Shown here piece after piece: positions 46,397-56,027 of a stretch of 64,000 nt of DNA. The notes under the pieces are model-generated. The model was not told the origin of the DNA. It saw only the letters and a program-made list of their open reading frames with translations, and made no database searches. This DNA comes from Sphingomonas sp. IC081 (GTDB taxonomy: Bacteria; Pseudomonadota; Alphaproteobacteria; Sphingomonadales; Sphingomonadaceae). The stretch is from positions 2,119,001 through 2,183,000 of the forward strand of contig NZ_CP029761.1 of the NCBI RefSeq assembly GCF_006874585.1. The letters are read 5' to 3'. Numbering within the stretch: position 1 is the first letter of the stretch; each line of letters opens with the position of its first letter. The position numbers and the translations under genes were made by a program.

Positions 46397-49321
46397 ATGA
46401 AGGGTCGAATGAGGACACTTTATTGCGCGGCCGCAATGACCGCGATCGCCGTCGGCACCGCCGCTTCGCAGGCTGCCTACGCCCAGGACGACGCGGCTCC
46501 GGCCGCCGACATCGTCATCACCGGCACGCGCATCAAGCGCCCCGATCTTGCCAGCAACAGCCCGCAGACGATCGTTTCCTCCGAGGAATTCAAGTATCAG
46601 GGCGCGACCACGGTCGAGCAGGTGCTGAACCGCCTGCCGCAGTTCACCGCCGACGCCAACGAGAACGTCTCGAACGGCTCGGACGGCACCTCCAAGATCA
46701 ACTTGCGCAACCTCGGCTCGAACCGCGTGCTCGTCCTGCTTGACGGCCAGCGCCTGATGCCTTCGCAGGCGGTCAACCTCAACTTCGTGCCCAGCAGCCT
46801 GGTCGAGCGCGTCGACGTCGTGTCGGGCGGCGCCTCGGCCGTCTACGGTTCGGACGCGCTTTCGGGCGTGGTCAACTTCGTGCTCAAGAAGGACCTCGAC
46901 GGTGTTCGCATCGACGCACAGGCCGGTTTCGCGCAGCACACCAACGACAACAGCTCCATCCGCAGCCTGCTGACCGCAAAGGACTATACCCCGGCACCGA
47001 AGTCGGTGGTCGACGGCGGCAAGCAGGACATCACCATCGCGGCGGGCAAGAACTTCGCCGACGGCCGTGGCAACATCACCGTGTTCGGCGGCTATCGCCA
47101 CTTCAGCCCGGTTCGCCAGTCGGATCGCGACGTGTCGTCCTGCGCGCTCAACCAGCTCGACGATGCCGGTACCGGCCTCTACTGCGGCGGTTCGAGCAAC
47201 TCGCCGTTCGGTTCGTTCGTGCCGCTTTCGGACAAGAGCGCCTACCAGGGCCAGACGCTGGTCAACAACCGCAGCGGTGACGGCACGCTCGTCCCCTACG
47301 ACAATTCCTATGCCTACAACTACGCGCCGGACAACTACTTCCAGCGTTCGGACGAGCGCATCACCGCCGGTGGTTTCGCACACTTCGACTTCAGCAAGGC
47401 TGCCCAGCTTTACGGCAGCTTCATGTACATGCACGACCAGACCTTCTCGCAGGTCGCACCCTCGGCCATCTGGCTGGGCACGGCCTTCGCGATCCCGTGC
47501 AACCATCCCTACGCCAGTGCCGCGCAGCTCAACGCGATCTGCGGCAGCGCGGCGGGCACCGACACCACCGAAGACTCGCTGGTCGCCTACCGCATGAACG
47601 TGGCGCCGCGCCGCGACAACCTGCGCTACAACGACTACCGCTATTCGGCCGGCCTCAAGGGCGACCTGGGCAGCGGTTTCTCCTACGACGTCAATTACAT
47701 GTACTCGCTGGTCAAGTACAACGAGACCTACATGAACGACGTCGACCAGGTGAAGGCGGCCCGCGCGCTTGACGTGGTGAGCGTCAATGGCGTGGCGACC
47801 TGCCGTTCGGTGGTCAACGGCACCGATCCGAACTGCATCCCGGTCAACGTGTTCACGCCCGGCGGCGTGACCGCCGAACAGGCCGCCTACCTCTTCACCG
47901 AGAGCAACACCGCCTCGCGCAACTCGCTGTCGGTGTTCTCGGGCTCGCTGAGCGGCGACCTGGGCGAGATGGGCGTGACCCTGCCCTGGGCCAGCCACGG
48001 CGTCGGCATCGCGCTGGGTGCGGAACGTCGCCGCGAGACGCTCAAGTTCACGGCAGACGAAGTCGCCCAGCAGAACGGCACCGTCGATACCGACGGCGTC
48101 ATCAGCGTGACCGAAGCCTACGGCGAAATCGAAGTGCCGCTGATCGAAGACCAGCCGTTCATCCGCTCGCTCAGCATCAACGGCGGCCTGCGCTACTCGT
48201 CCTACGACAACAAGCAGCACTCGACCGGCCTCGGTTCCAGCTACAACGTGTGGACCTACAAGGCCGAACTGAGCTGGCAGCCGGTTGACGACCTGCGCAT
48301 CCGCGCCAGCTACAACCACGCCATCCGCGCGCCCAACGTCGGCGAGCTGTTCGGCGCCCAGTCGGTCGGCAACGTGTCGGCCATCGATCCCTGCGCCGGC
48401 GCCACGCCGACCGCCTCGCTGGCAGTCTGCGAACTGACCGGCGTGACGGCCGCGCAGTACGGCAAGATCGTCGAATGCCCGAGCGACACCTGCTCCGCGC
48501 TCGGCGGTGGCAATACCGCGCTCAAGCCCGAAACCGCAGACACCTACACTGTCGGCTTCGTGCTGACGCCGAAGGCCCTGCGCCGCTTCTCGCTCTCGGT
48601 CGACTACTTCAACATCAAGGTGAAGGACTACATCGGCTCGATTGCCCCCTCGCTGATCATCAGCCAGTGTGCATCGACGGGTGATCCCTACTTCTGCGGC
48701 CTGTTCAAGCGCGATCCGCGCTCGGGCGCCCTGTTCGGCCAGAACGCGGGCTATATCGTCTCGACCACGCTCAACACCGGCTACCTCAAGACCTCCGGCA
48801 TCGACGTCACGGCGGACTACACCCTGCCGCTCGGCGGCGCCGGCCAGCTCAACTTCAACGTCGTCGGCACCTGGCTTGCCGAACAGAAGGCAGAGCCGGT
48901 TCCGGGCATGGGCTCGTACGACTGCAAGGGCTACTTCGGCTACACCTGCGGCCAGCCCAACCCCGAATGGCGCCACGTCGCGCGCCTGACCTGGATGGGC
49001 GAAAGCGACACCACCGTCTCGCTGTCCTGGCGCCACATCGGCGGCACCAAGCTGTCGAGCCTTTCGGACAACCCGTTCCTCACCGGCACGCCGAGCATCA
49101 TCAATCGCAAGATCGATGCCTACAACTACTTCGATCTCTCGCTCTCGCAGGCGATCGACAAGCAGTTCACCCTGCGCGCGGGCGTGAACAACATGTTCGA
49201 CAAGGATCCGCCGGCCCTCGCCGCAGGCGTGCTCTCCTCGTTCGGCAACGGCAACACCTACCCGGGCGTCTACGACGCGCTCGGCCGCACGATCTTCATC
49301 GGCTTCACCGCCAACTTCTGA
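46397..49321 (+). CDS. TonB-dependent receptor of the hydroxyproline/glycan locus
   Basis: 974 residues. Signal peptide ends near QAAYAQD; DIVITGTRIKRPDLASNSPQ starts the plug. Plug motifs include NLRNLGSNRVLVLLDGQRLM and DVVSGGASAVYGSDALSGVV. Large extracellular loops hold several Cys residues that may form disulphides (CALNQLDDAGTGLYCGG, CNHPYASAAQLNAICG). The barrel ends ALGRTIFIGFTANF. ATG 46397 has AGGGGAG upstream. Such large receptors take up peptides and oligosaccharides; the operator and neighbours suggest a glycopeptide or oligosaccharide ligand. A terminator follows. Confidence 0.92.
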   Translation: MKGRMRTLYCAAAMTAIAVGTAASQAAYAQDDAAPAADIVITGTRIKRPDLASNSPQTIVSSEEFKYQGATTVEQVLNRLPQFTADANENVSNGSDGTSKINLRNLGSNRVLVLLDGQRLMPSQAVNLNFVPSSLVERVDVVSGGASAVYGSDALSGVVNFVLKKDLDGVRIDAQAGFAQHTNDNSSIRSLLTAKDYTPAPKSVVDGGKQDITIAAGKNFADGRGNITVFGGYRHFSPVRQSDRDVSSCALNQLDDAGTGLYCGGSSNSPFGSFVPLSDKSAYQGQTLVNNRSGDGTLVPYDNSYAYNYAPDNYFQRSDERITAGGFAHFDFSKAAQLYGSFMYMHDQTFSQVAPSAIWLGTAFAIPCNHPYASAAQLNAICGSAAGTDTTEDSLVAYRMNVAPRRDNLRYNDYRYSAGLKGDLGSGFSYDVNYMYSLVKYNETYMNDVDQVKAARALDVVSVNGVATCRSVVNGTDPNCIPVNVFTPGGVTAEQAAYLFTESNTASRNSLSVFSGSLSGDLGEMGVTLPWASHGVGIALGAERRRETLKFTADEVAQQNGTVDTDGVISVTEAYGEIEVPLIEDQPFIRSLSINGGLRYSSYDNKQHSTGLGSSYNVWTYKAELSWQPVDDLRIRASYNHAIRAPNVGELFGAQSVGNVSAIDPCAGATPTASLAVCELTGVTAAQYGKIVECPSDTCSALGGGNTALKPETADTYTVGFVLTPKALRRFSLSVDYFNIKVKDYIGSIAPSLIISQCASTGDPYFCGLFKRDPRSGALFGQNAGYIVSTTLNTGYLKTSGIDVTADYTLPLGGAGQLNFNVVGTWLAEQKAEPVPGMGSYDCKGYFGYTCGQPNPEWRHVARLTWMGESDTTVSLSWRHIGGTKLSSLSDNPFLTGTPSIINRKIDAYNYFDLSLSQAIDKQFTLRAGVNNMFDKDPPALAAGVLSSFGNGNTYPGVYDALGRTIFIGFTANF

Positions 49322-49376
49322 TCCTGCCTTTCGGCGACGGCTCCCGCCCATCCTCGGGACCGTCGCCGCGATACGG

Positions 49377-49415
49377 AACCCGCCCGGCCTTTCGAGGTTC
49401 GGGCGGGTTTTCTTT
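49377..49415 (+). terminator. Intrinsic terminator after TonB receptor
   Basis: AACCCGCCCG (49377-49386) pairs with CGGGCGGGTT (49400-49409), then TTCTTTT. Between this and the convergent terminator at 49671 the sequence (about 250 bases) shows no gene. Confidence 0.85.
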
Positions 49416-49670
49416 TGCCGCTTTGACGCGCCATGCATAGCCGTGACGCCCGCACGGCGCAGCCGGGACGCCACATCGCCATCGCCTGAACCTGGTCCCC
49501 TGCCCCCAAATCACGATAGGCCTCTCGGACCCTTGTCACGCGCCCAGGTGGAATTCCCGAAGGACGCGCCGTGGCGCCGTGACCTCACCGCGGCCGGACG
49601 AACGGTCCATTGCCCCGCCGCGGACGCGCTGCCATCGAAGGATGGCGATGCCCCTCTCCTGCACAGACAC

Positions 49671-49704
49671 AAAAAGGCCCCCGCCGGAGGGTTCCGGCGG
49701 GGGC
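49671..49704 (-). terminator. Intrinsic terminator of the epimerase operon
   Basis: A perfect 12-bp stem GCCCCCGCCGGA/TCCGGCGGGGGC with 4-base loop; on the minus strand it is followed by CTTTTTG. Ends the deaminase-epimerase unit. Confidence 0.88.
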
Positions 49705-49759
49705 ATGAATTCGTCGGCGGAGAGGGAATGCAGACCCGCCGAACGGGTGGGTATCGTGA

Positions 49760-50758
49760 TCAGGTTACCTGGAAACCAGCCCAGAACGGATCCTCGCGGT
49801 CGATCCAGATGGTGTTGAAGCCGGTGGCGATGGCAGAACCCTCGATCGAGGGAATGATCGCCGGCTTGTCGCCCAGCATGACTTCCTGTTCGACGCGGCC
49901 GATGAAGCGGCTGCAGATGTAGCTCTCGTGCACGAAGCGCTCACCCACCTTAAGGCGGCCGGTGGCATGCAGGTGCGCGATGCGTGCCGAGGTGCCCGTA
50001 CCGCAAGGGCTGCGGTCGATTGCCTTGTCGCCGTAGAACACGGCGTTGCGGCCATCGGCGCCCTCATGCTTGGGTTTGTCGGCCCAGAGGATGTGGCTGA
50101 CGCCGCGGATCGTCGAATCCAGCGGATGGACCGGCTCGTACTTCGCACGCACGGCTTCGCGGATGCGGCCGGAAAGCTCGACGATGCGCGATGCGCCAAG
50201 ATCGTCTAGCCCGGTGTAGCTGCCCTGAGGCTCGACGATGGCGTAGTAGTTGCCGCCGTAGGACACGTCGATCGAGAGCGGTCCAATGCCTTCCACGTCC
50301 ACCTCGATGCCGCGCTCGGCGACATAGGCGGGGACATTGGTGATGCGTACCGAAGTGACCTTGGGACCATTGGTCTCGTAGGCGATCTCGATCACGCCGG
50401 CTGGAACCTCGACGCGCAGCTTGCCCGGCGTCGCGGGCTGGATCAGCCCGTGCTCGAGCCCGAAAGTGACCATGCCGATGGTGCCGTGTCCGCACATCGG
50501 CAGGCAGCCGCTGGTCTCGATGAACAGGATGCCGATGTCGTTGGCCGGATCGCAGGGCGGATAGAGAAACCCGCCCGACATCATGTCATGCCCGCGCGGC
50601 TCGAAGCAAAGCCCCGTGCGGATCCAGTCGAACCGCGACAGGAAGTCCTGCCGGCGTTCGGACATCGAGGCCCCCTTCAACAGCGGAGCCCCGCCCGCCA
50701 CGAGGCGAACGGGGTTACCGGCTGTGTGGCCGTCGATGCAGAAGAAAGTGTGCCGCAT
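49760..50758 (-). CDS. 4-hydroxyproline 2-epimerase (proline racemase family)
   Basis: 332 residues. Both catalytic cysteines are present: Cys89 in GCLPMCGHGTIG and Cys252 in DRSPCGTGTSAR. This distinguishes it from trans-3-hydroxyproline dehydratases, where the first is Thr or Ser. MCGHG (not MCGHN/A) and the overall sequence fit hydroxyproline epimerases rather than proline racemases. It interconverts trans-4-hydroxy-L-proline and cis-4-hydroxy-D-proline. It is encoded 10 bases after the DapA-like gene in one operon controlled by a perfect GTATAC palindrome, followed by a terminator. ATG 50758 gives the family start MRHTFFCIDGHTAGNPVR. Confidence 0.92.
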   Translation of the reverse strand: MRHTFFCIDGHTAGNPVRLVAGGAPLLKGASMSERRQDFLSRFDWIRTGLCFEPRGHDMMSGGFLYPPCDPANDIGILFIETSGCLPMCGHGTIGMVTFGLEHGLIQPATPGKLRVEVPAGVIEIAYETNGPKVTSVRITNVPAYVAERGIEVDVEGIGPLSIDVSYGGNYYAIVEPQGSYTGLDDLGASRIVELSGRIREAVRAKYEPVHPLDSTIRGVSHILWADKPKHEGADGRNAVFYGDKAIDRSPCGTGTSARIAHLHATGRLKVGERFVHESYICSRFIGRVEQEVMLGDKPAIIPSIEGSAIATGFNTIWIDREDPFWAGFQVT

Positions 50759-50768
50759 CGACGCTCCC

Positions 50769-51683
50769 TTATGCTGCTGCCGCGACCGTGAGGTCGGGAC
50801 GGGTTGCGGCGGCACGCTCGACCATCGCGATCACTTCCGCGCGGCGTTCGCCTTCGAGGACGTAGCGCGGCGGCAGGACGCGTTCCGAACCGCGGCCCAT
50901 GACCTGCTCGGCCAGCTTGATCGACTGCACGAGGTCATGCTCGGCATCGAGGTGGAGCAGCGGCATGAACCAGCGGTAGATTTCCATGGCCTTGGCATGG
51001 TCGCCGCGCTCGAACGCCTTGACCAGCTCGACGGACTCCTTGGGGAAGGCGTTGGTGAGGCCCGAAACCCAGCCTTGCGCGCCGAGGTAGAGACCTTCCA
51101 GAGCCACGTCGTCGAGACCCGCGAACAGCGTGTAGCGATCGCCGAAGGTGTTGCGGAAGTCGGTGAAGCGGCGGGTATCGGGTGCCGATTCCTTGACGGC
51201 GACGATGTTCTTCACATCGACCAGCGCGCTCAGCACGTCCTTGTCGATCACCGTGCGGTAGGCCGGCGGGTTGTTGTAGAGCATGATCGGCAGACCGGTC
51301 TGGTCGGCAACGCCCTTGAAGTGCGCGACGAGTTCATGCGCCTTGGGCACATAGACCATCGGCGGCAGCAGCATGAGGCCGTCGGCACCGATCTTCTCGG
51401 CAGCCTGGGCATAACGAACCGCGCGACGGGTATCGAATTCCGAAACGCCGGTGACCACGGGAACGCGGCCATTCACGGCCTCGACGATCGCGGTGAGGAC
51501 CTGGACCTTCTCGTCGAATTCGAGCGAGTTGTTTTCACCAACGGTGCCCAGCGCGATCACGCCGGTCACGCCGTCGTTGATCAGGTCGTCGACGACACGC
51601 TGGGTATCAGCGAGATCAAGCGAGAGATCTTCACGCACCTGGGTCGTGACAGCCGGGAACACGCCCTTCCAACCAATAGCCAT
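50769..51683 (-). CDS. DapA-family deaminase, probably 1-pyrroline-4-hydroxy-2-carboxylate deaminase
   Basis: 304 residues, a DHDPS/NAL-type barrel. GVIALGTVGENNSL replaces the GTTGE of DapA, the catalytic Tyr is in MLYNNPPAYR (about residue 136), and the Schiff-base Lys164 is in NIVAVKESAPDTR. In hydroxyproline pathways this family deaminates and dehydrates 1-pyrroline-4-hydroxy-2-carboxylate to alpha-ketoglutarate semialdehyde. The role is assigned from operon context with the epimerase and the dehydrogenase nearby; a 2-keto-3-deoxy-sugar-acid aldolase/dehydratase is the alternative (for example for L-arabinonate). ATG 51683 gives MAIGWKGVFPAV. The operator lies 39 bases upstream. Confidence 0.85.
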   Translation of the reverse strand: MAIGWKGVFPAVTTQVREDLSLDLADTQRVVDDLINDGVTGVIALGTVGENNSLEFDEKVQVLTAIVEAVNGRVPVVTGVSEFDTRRAVRYAQAAEKIGADGLMLLPPMVYVPKAHELVAHFKGVADQTGLPIMLYNNPPAYRTVIDKDVLSALVDVKNIVAVKESAPDTRRFTDFRNTFGDRYTLFAGLDDVALEGLYLGAQGWVSGLTNAFPKESVELVKAFERGDHAKAMEIYRWFMPLLHLDAEHDLVQSIKLAEQVMGRGSERVLPPRYVLEGERRAEVIAMVERAAATRPDLTVAAAA

Positions 51684-51721
51684 ATCTAGAATCGTTCCTG
51701 CGAGTTTTCTGGTTAATCTAA

Positions 51722-51739
51722 ATATCGTATACGATATTA
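51722..51739. promoter_or_regulatory. Perfect GTATAC operator upstream of the deaminase-epimerase operon
   Basis: AATATCGTATACGATATT, a perfect 18-bp palindrome 39 bases before the deaminase start. It is the best match in the window and the reference for the consensus used for the other sites; likely bound by a GntR/FCD regulator. Confidence 0.75.
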
Positions 51740-51862
51740 CAAATCGCCCAGCAATTGCGTTATTTGCACTACCAGGTGTCGCAAACGCCATCCAGCGATG
51801 AGCGAAACACGGGCAGCAGCACGAGAGCACCGGCCCGCACCAGCAAACCGGCTCCATCAATT

Positions 51863-52428
<566 letters not shown>

Positions 52429-52432
<4 letters not shown>

Positions 52433-53007
52433 TTCCCGCCCTCCGGTTCCAATGTCACGTTTGCTTCGGGAATGTGCACCTGAACGACGATCTGCCCGGC
52501 ATTGTCCGAATAGATGTCGTCGTTGAGCCCCATCGAGATCGCCTGCGCGCCTTCCGGCACCTGCCGCGAAGTGCCCGAACCGATCACGAACGGTTTTCCC
52601 ACCACCCGTCCATCCGCATCGATAAACGCACCCATCAGCGCATTGAGATGCACCGGATAGCCGGACGCCTCGATGTAGCGGCTCGGAAAGGCCGTACCCG
52701 AATTGCCGGTTGCCGCATCGGTTACGAACTCCTGCTGCCCGTCGGGCCCGAATGCGAGCCCGTCCTTTACCGTCGTCGTCTGCCCCGATGCGGTGAAATC
52801 GACACGGCTCCCCGGTTGCAGCAATGCACCGACCACCAAGGCCGGACGCGTGCCGTCATGCCGCCCGAAATCCATCTTGCGATTGATCCCCGGATTCCAG
52901 GGCATGGCGGTGGCGGCAACACGCGTCTCGACGTCGCGCGCCGTCGCAGCCGGGGACACCAGCATCCCGGCCATCAGGGCCGCGAACGCAAAAAGCCTCG
53001 AACGCAT
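52429..53007 (-). CDS. Secreted LecA (PA-IL)-like sugar-binding protein, copy 2
   Basis: 192 residues. The signal peptide MRSRLFAFAALMAGMLVSPA is cut near TARD. The layout is the same as in the following paralogue: an N-terminal DVETRVAATAMPWNPGINRK, a central GSRVDFTASGQTTT strand region, and C-terminal LNALMGAFIDADGRVVGKPF plus ISMGLNDDIYSDNAGQIVVQ. The NDD...SDNAG loop closely resembles the Ca2+/galactose loop (ND...NNSG) of LecA-type domains. A good AGGAGGT Shine-Dalgarno sequence precedes ATG 53007. A terminator-like hairpin separates it from the TonB receptor, so expression may come from read-through or a local promoter. Confidence 0.62.
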
Positions 53008-53024
53008 TTGACCTCCTGCCTTGC

Positions 53025-53056
53025 GAAAAGGGCTGCACCATCGCTGGCGCAGCCCT
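53025..53056 (-). terminator. Hairpin between TonB receptor and lectin-like genes
   Basis: AGGGCTGC (53029-53036) pairs with GCAGCCCT (53049-53056), extended inward; on the minus strand TTTTCG follows. Likely attenuates transcription into the lectin-like pair. Confidence 0.7.
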
Positions 53057-53087
53057 GTCCTGTTTCGCGCGTTCTTCCGCTACCCGA

Positions 53088-55796
53088 TCAGAAGCGGAAA
53101 CGAACGCTGCCCTGCACCGTCCGCGCCAGCGTGCGGACGCCGAGCGGCAGGAGTTCCTGGCTGCCATGGTAACGATAGACGTCGTTGCCGAGGATGTTGG
53201 AAGCCTCGAGCGAGAGCGTCATGAACGCGACCGGGGTATAGTTGATCGCCGCATCCAGCTTCGACGTGCTGCCCTGATAGGGCGAGTATTCCGGATTGTT
53301 GGTCCAGATGCCCATGCGATACGACGAGCGATAGTTGTAGGCAACGCGCGCGCTGAACTGCGGCGTATCGTAGAACAGCGCAGCGTTGGCGGTCCACTTC
53401 GAGGTGTTCGGGGAGTCAAACGCTCCCGGGAAGTCTTCAGGATAGGGATATTCGATCCGCGCCTTGAAGATGTGGCTGGCGTTCAGGCTGGCGCCGAAGT
53501 TCTTGAGCACGCCCGGCAGGAAGTCGAAGAACGACTGGACCGTGCCTTCCATGCCGATGAACCTGCCGTCGCCCGCATTGCGCTGCTGCTCGATGTAACC
53601 GGAGGTGACATTGGTGATCCCATAGGCCTGCAATTGCGCCAAGGTTGCTTCTTCACGGCTGTAGTACAGGAAGCCGGTGGCCTTCTTGTAATACCCGGCC
53701 AGCGAGATCTGACCGCCGCGACCGAAGTAGTATTCCGCGCTCACGTCATAGGCATGCTCGCGCTGTGCCTTCAACTGCGGGTTGCCTGCATAGACGACGG
53801 CAGAGGTGCCCGCGACATCGTAGGTGTAGAACGGACGCGTGTCGTAGAAGCCCGGACGCTGCACGTTGGTCGTATAGGACATGCGCAATTGCGTCTTCGG
53901 CGTGAAGTGCACGATAGCACTGAAGCTTGGCAGCAGGTCGAAGTAGTTGCCGCGACCCGGCGCTTCCTCGATGATCGTCCCCGTGGAGGATGGACGATAG
54001 CTGAAGCTGGTCGAGTTGCCCCAAGTGTTGGTGTAGCGCACGCCAGCGATACCATCGACCGGGATATTGCCCACGTCGAACGCGTAATTCAACTGGGCGT
54101 AAGCGGCGAAGTTCCGCTCGTTTGAACTGAATGTCTGCCCGCGATCGCTCGACGGATAGACAGTCGCGAAATTCGATCCGGTGGTAGCATCGTACTGCTG
54201 GATATAGTCACGAATGCTGGCGATGTTACTCAACACCACCGAACCCGGGATGCGGTACCACTCGCTTGTGGAACCGCCGATATCCGGCCCGACCATCGAC
54301 GCAGAATCGAACCCAGGGAAAGTGCTGAGCGGCGCGTAGGCGCCGTTCACCTTCGGGTAGCCGTCGCGGTAGCCGTAATAGCGGCTGGCCTTGCGCTGAT
54401 TGAAGCGGGCACCGACCTGAAGGCTGCGCAGCAATCCGTCCGGCATGACGTCCAGCGTCAGGTCTGCCTGTGCGGAGAACTCCTTATTCTTCGAACCGCC
54501 CTGATTGTCCTGGAAACGTTCGACCACGTACTTCGAGATGTCCGACAGGTCGACCCCGTTGAACGAGATCTGCGGCGCGCCCTTACTGTAGATATCCGAG
54601 GCGAAATCGATATTGGCAGAAGTAAGCGTGCCGGGACGGATGATTGTCTCGACAAAGTAATTACCCTCGTTCGACCAGTTGTACTGCGCGCTCAGGTTCA
54701 GGTGCATGATGCCCGAGTTGTAATGGGCTTCAAGGTTCGACGTGTAGAGGTTCGAATGAATGCTGTTGAACTGCGAATCGATACCGGCAGGCAAGCCGTT
54801 CGCATTGGTGATCGTGGCAGACTTCACGGTGCGGCCATCGGGCATGAGCACCACATTGCTCAGCGTGCCGTTCCCATTCATGTCCTGCAAATAAAGACGC
54901 TCGACCGAACGCTTCTCACGTGAGCCCAGATAACCGCCCTCAAGAACGAAATCGAGCTTGTCGTTTGCCCGCCACTGCAGCACGGCGTTGATGGAAGGGC
55001 GTTTTACATTGCCCTGCTCGATGCCGTAATTGGCGCGATAGGGAATGACCACCGTCGAACCATCGCCAAGCGTCCGCTCATAAGGGGACTCGCTCTCGAT
55101 GTAGTTCTCGCGGTAGTTCGTCTTGGTCCACGAGGCGTTTACAAGGAAGCCGATCTCGCCGATGCCGGTGTCGAAACGATCCGCCACCAGAAGGCTGCCG
55201 TAAGGGCTGACCTTTTCGGAAATGTCGTCGTAGGAGCCGCGAATGCTGCCCGCGACCGTCAGCCCCTTCTTGAGATCGAAGGGTCGGCGCAGTTCGACGT
55301 TGACGGTGCCGGCAATGCCGCCTTCGACCTGATCGGCGGTGCGCGTCTTGTAAACATCGACCTGCTTGAGCAGTTCGGCCGGAATATCCGCGAGATTGAG
55401 CGAACGGCCATCGCCAAGGTTGGTATTGTTGCCGTTCACGGTGGTCTGCACTTCGGCAAGCCCGCGAATGGTCAGGCCCTGCCCTTGCCCCCGCGCGCGG
55501 TCGATCTGCACGCCGGTGACGCGCGCCAGCGCGTCGACAACATTGTTGTCCGGAAGCTTGCCCGCGTCTTCGGCAACGACCGAGTCCACGATCTGCTTGG
55601 ACTTTTTCTTGGTATCCGTCGCGGCCACGACAGCGCCGCGAACACCGGTGACGACGATGTCGGTCTTGGGTTCAGCCTGGTCCGACAATTCGGATTCCGT
55701 CTTGGCCTTGTCCTGCGCCATTGCCGGTGCGGCCACGCCGATCGTGATCACCGACGTAAGTGCGGTCGATAGCTTCAAAATTCCTGAGAAAGTCAT
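53088..55796 (-). CDS. TonB-dependent receptor of the TonB-Xanth-Caul type
   Basis: 902 residues. Signal peptide MTFSGILKLSTALTSVITIG, then ending at APAMAQD. DIVVTGVRGAVVAATDTKKK, VVAEDAGKLPDNNVVDALAR and VTGVQIDRARGQGQGLTIRG form the plug signature of the TIGR01782 group, whose characterised members import plant oligosaccharides in Xanthomonas and Caulobacter. A Glu-rich-turn barrel ends LARTVQGSVRFRF. ATG 55796 starts the signal peptide, with a GTATAC operator about 53 bases upstream. It is placed between the glycosidase operon and the lectin-like pair, so a carbohydrate or glycopeptide ligand is likely. Confidence 0.92.
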   Translation of the reverse strand: MTFSGILKLSTALTSVITIGVAAPAMAQDKAKTESELSDQAEPKTDIVVTGVRGAVVAATDTKKKSKQIVDSVVAEDAGKLPDNNVVDALARVTGVQIDRARGQGQGLTIRGLAEVQTTVNGNNTNLGDGRSLNLADIPAELLKQVDVYKTRTADQVEGGIAGTVNVELRRPFDLKKGLTVAGSIRGSYDDISEKVSPYGSLLVADRFDTGIGEIGFLVNASWTKTNYRENYIESESPYERTLGDGSTVVIPYRANYGIEQGNVKRPSINAVLQWRANDKLDFVLEGGYLGSREKRSVERLYLQDMNGNGTLSNVVLMPDGRTVKSATITNANGLPAGIDSQFNSIHSNLYTSNLEAHYNSGIMHLNLSAQYNWSNEGNYFVETIIRPGTLTSANIDFASDIYSKGAPQISFNGVDLSDISKYVVERFQDNQGGSKNKEFSAQADLTLDVMPDGLLRSLQVGARFNQRKASRYYGYRDGYPKVNGAYAPLSTFPGFDSASMVGPDIGGSTSEWYRIPGSVVLSNIASIRDYIQQYDATTGSNFATVYPSSDRGQTFSSNERNFAAYAQLNYAFDVGNIPVDGIAGVRYTNTWGNSTSFSYRPSSTGTIIEEAPGRGNYFDLLPSFSAIVHFTPKTQLRMSYTTNVQRPGFYDTRPFYTYDVAGTSAVVYAGNPQLKAQREHAYDVSAEYYFGRGGQISLAGYYKKATGFLYYSREEATLAQLQAYGITNVTSGYIEQQRNAGDGRFIGMEGTVQSFFDFLPGVLKNFGASLNASHIFKARIEYPYPEDFPGAFDSPNTSKWTANAALFYDTPQFSARVAYNYRSSYRMGIWTNNPEYSPYQGSTSKLDAAINYTPVAFMTLSLEASNILGNDVYRYHGSQELLPLGVRTLARTVQGSVRFRF

Positions 55797-55848
55797 GCAA
55801 AACCCCCTGTTCTGATCCCCGACGCCGGTCTCTCCGGATGTCATATTT

Positions 55849-55864
55849 ATATCGTATACGTCCT
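55849..55864. promoter_or_regulatory. GTATAC-type operator upstream of TonB receptor gene
   Basis: ATATCGTATACGTCCT, 13 of 16 positions, with the left half and core perfect; a second TACGAT half follows at once. Confidence 0.62.
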
Positions 55865-55958
55865 ACGATTTCAAAAACGTGTCAAGGCGCTTGTGACAGG
55901 GTTTGTGATTTTTTGTCTGAGTAATCCGAATTGATGAAACTTATGGAATGCAAACGTG

Positions 55959-55988
55959 AAAAAGGGCGCAAGCCCATGACTTGCGCCC
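55959..55988 (-). terminator. Intrinsic terminator of the glycosidase operon
   Basis: GGGCGCAAG (55964-55972) pairs with CTTGCGCCC (55980-55988); on the minus strand followed by TTTTTC. Confidence 0.88.
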
Positions 55989-56027
55989 CATTCGAGACAT
56001 ATTCGTGAAATCCGCAGATGCCGCCGA

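Noticed and set aside
46286..49474. A 1062-codon minus-strand open frame opposite the TonB receptor; similar long antisense frames at 9650-11968, 14645-16771, 16872-19118, 25309-28092, 29125-31755, 44498-46168, 57490-59604 and 60526-62775.
   Set aside because: All mirror real genes in the antisense frame that stays open in GC-rich DNA; none shows a domain, signal peptide or ribosome site.
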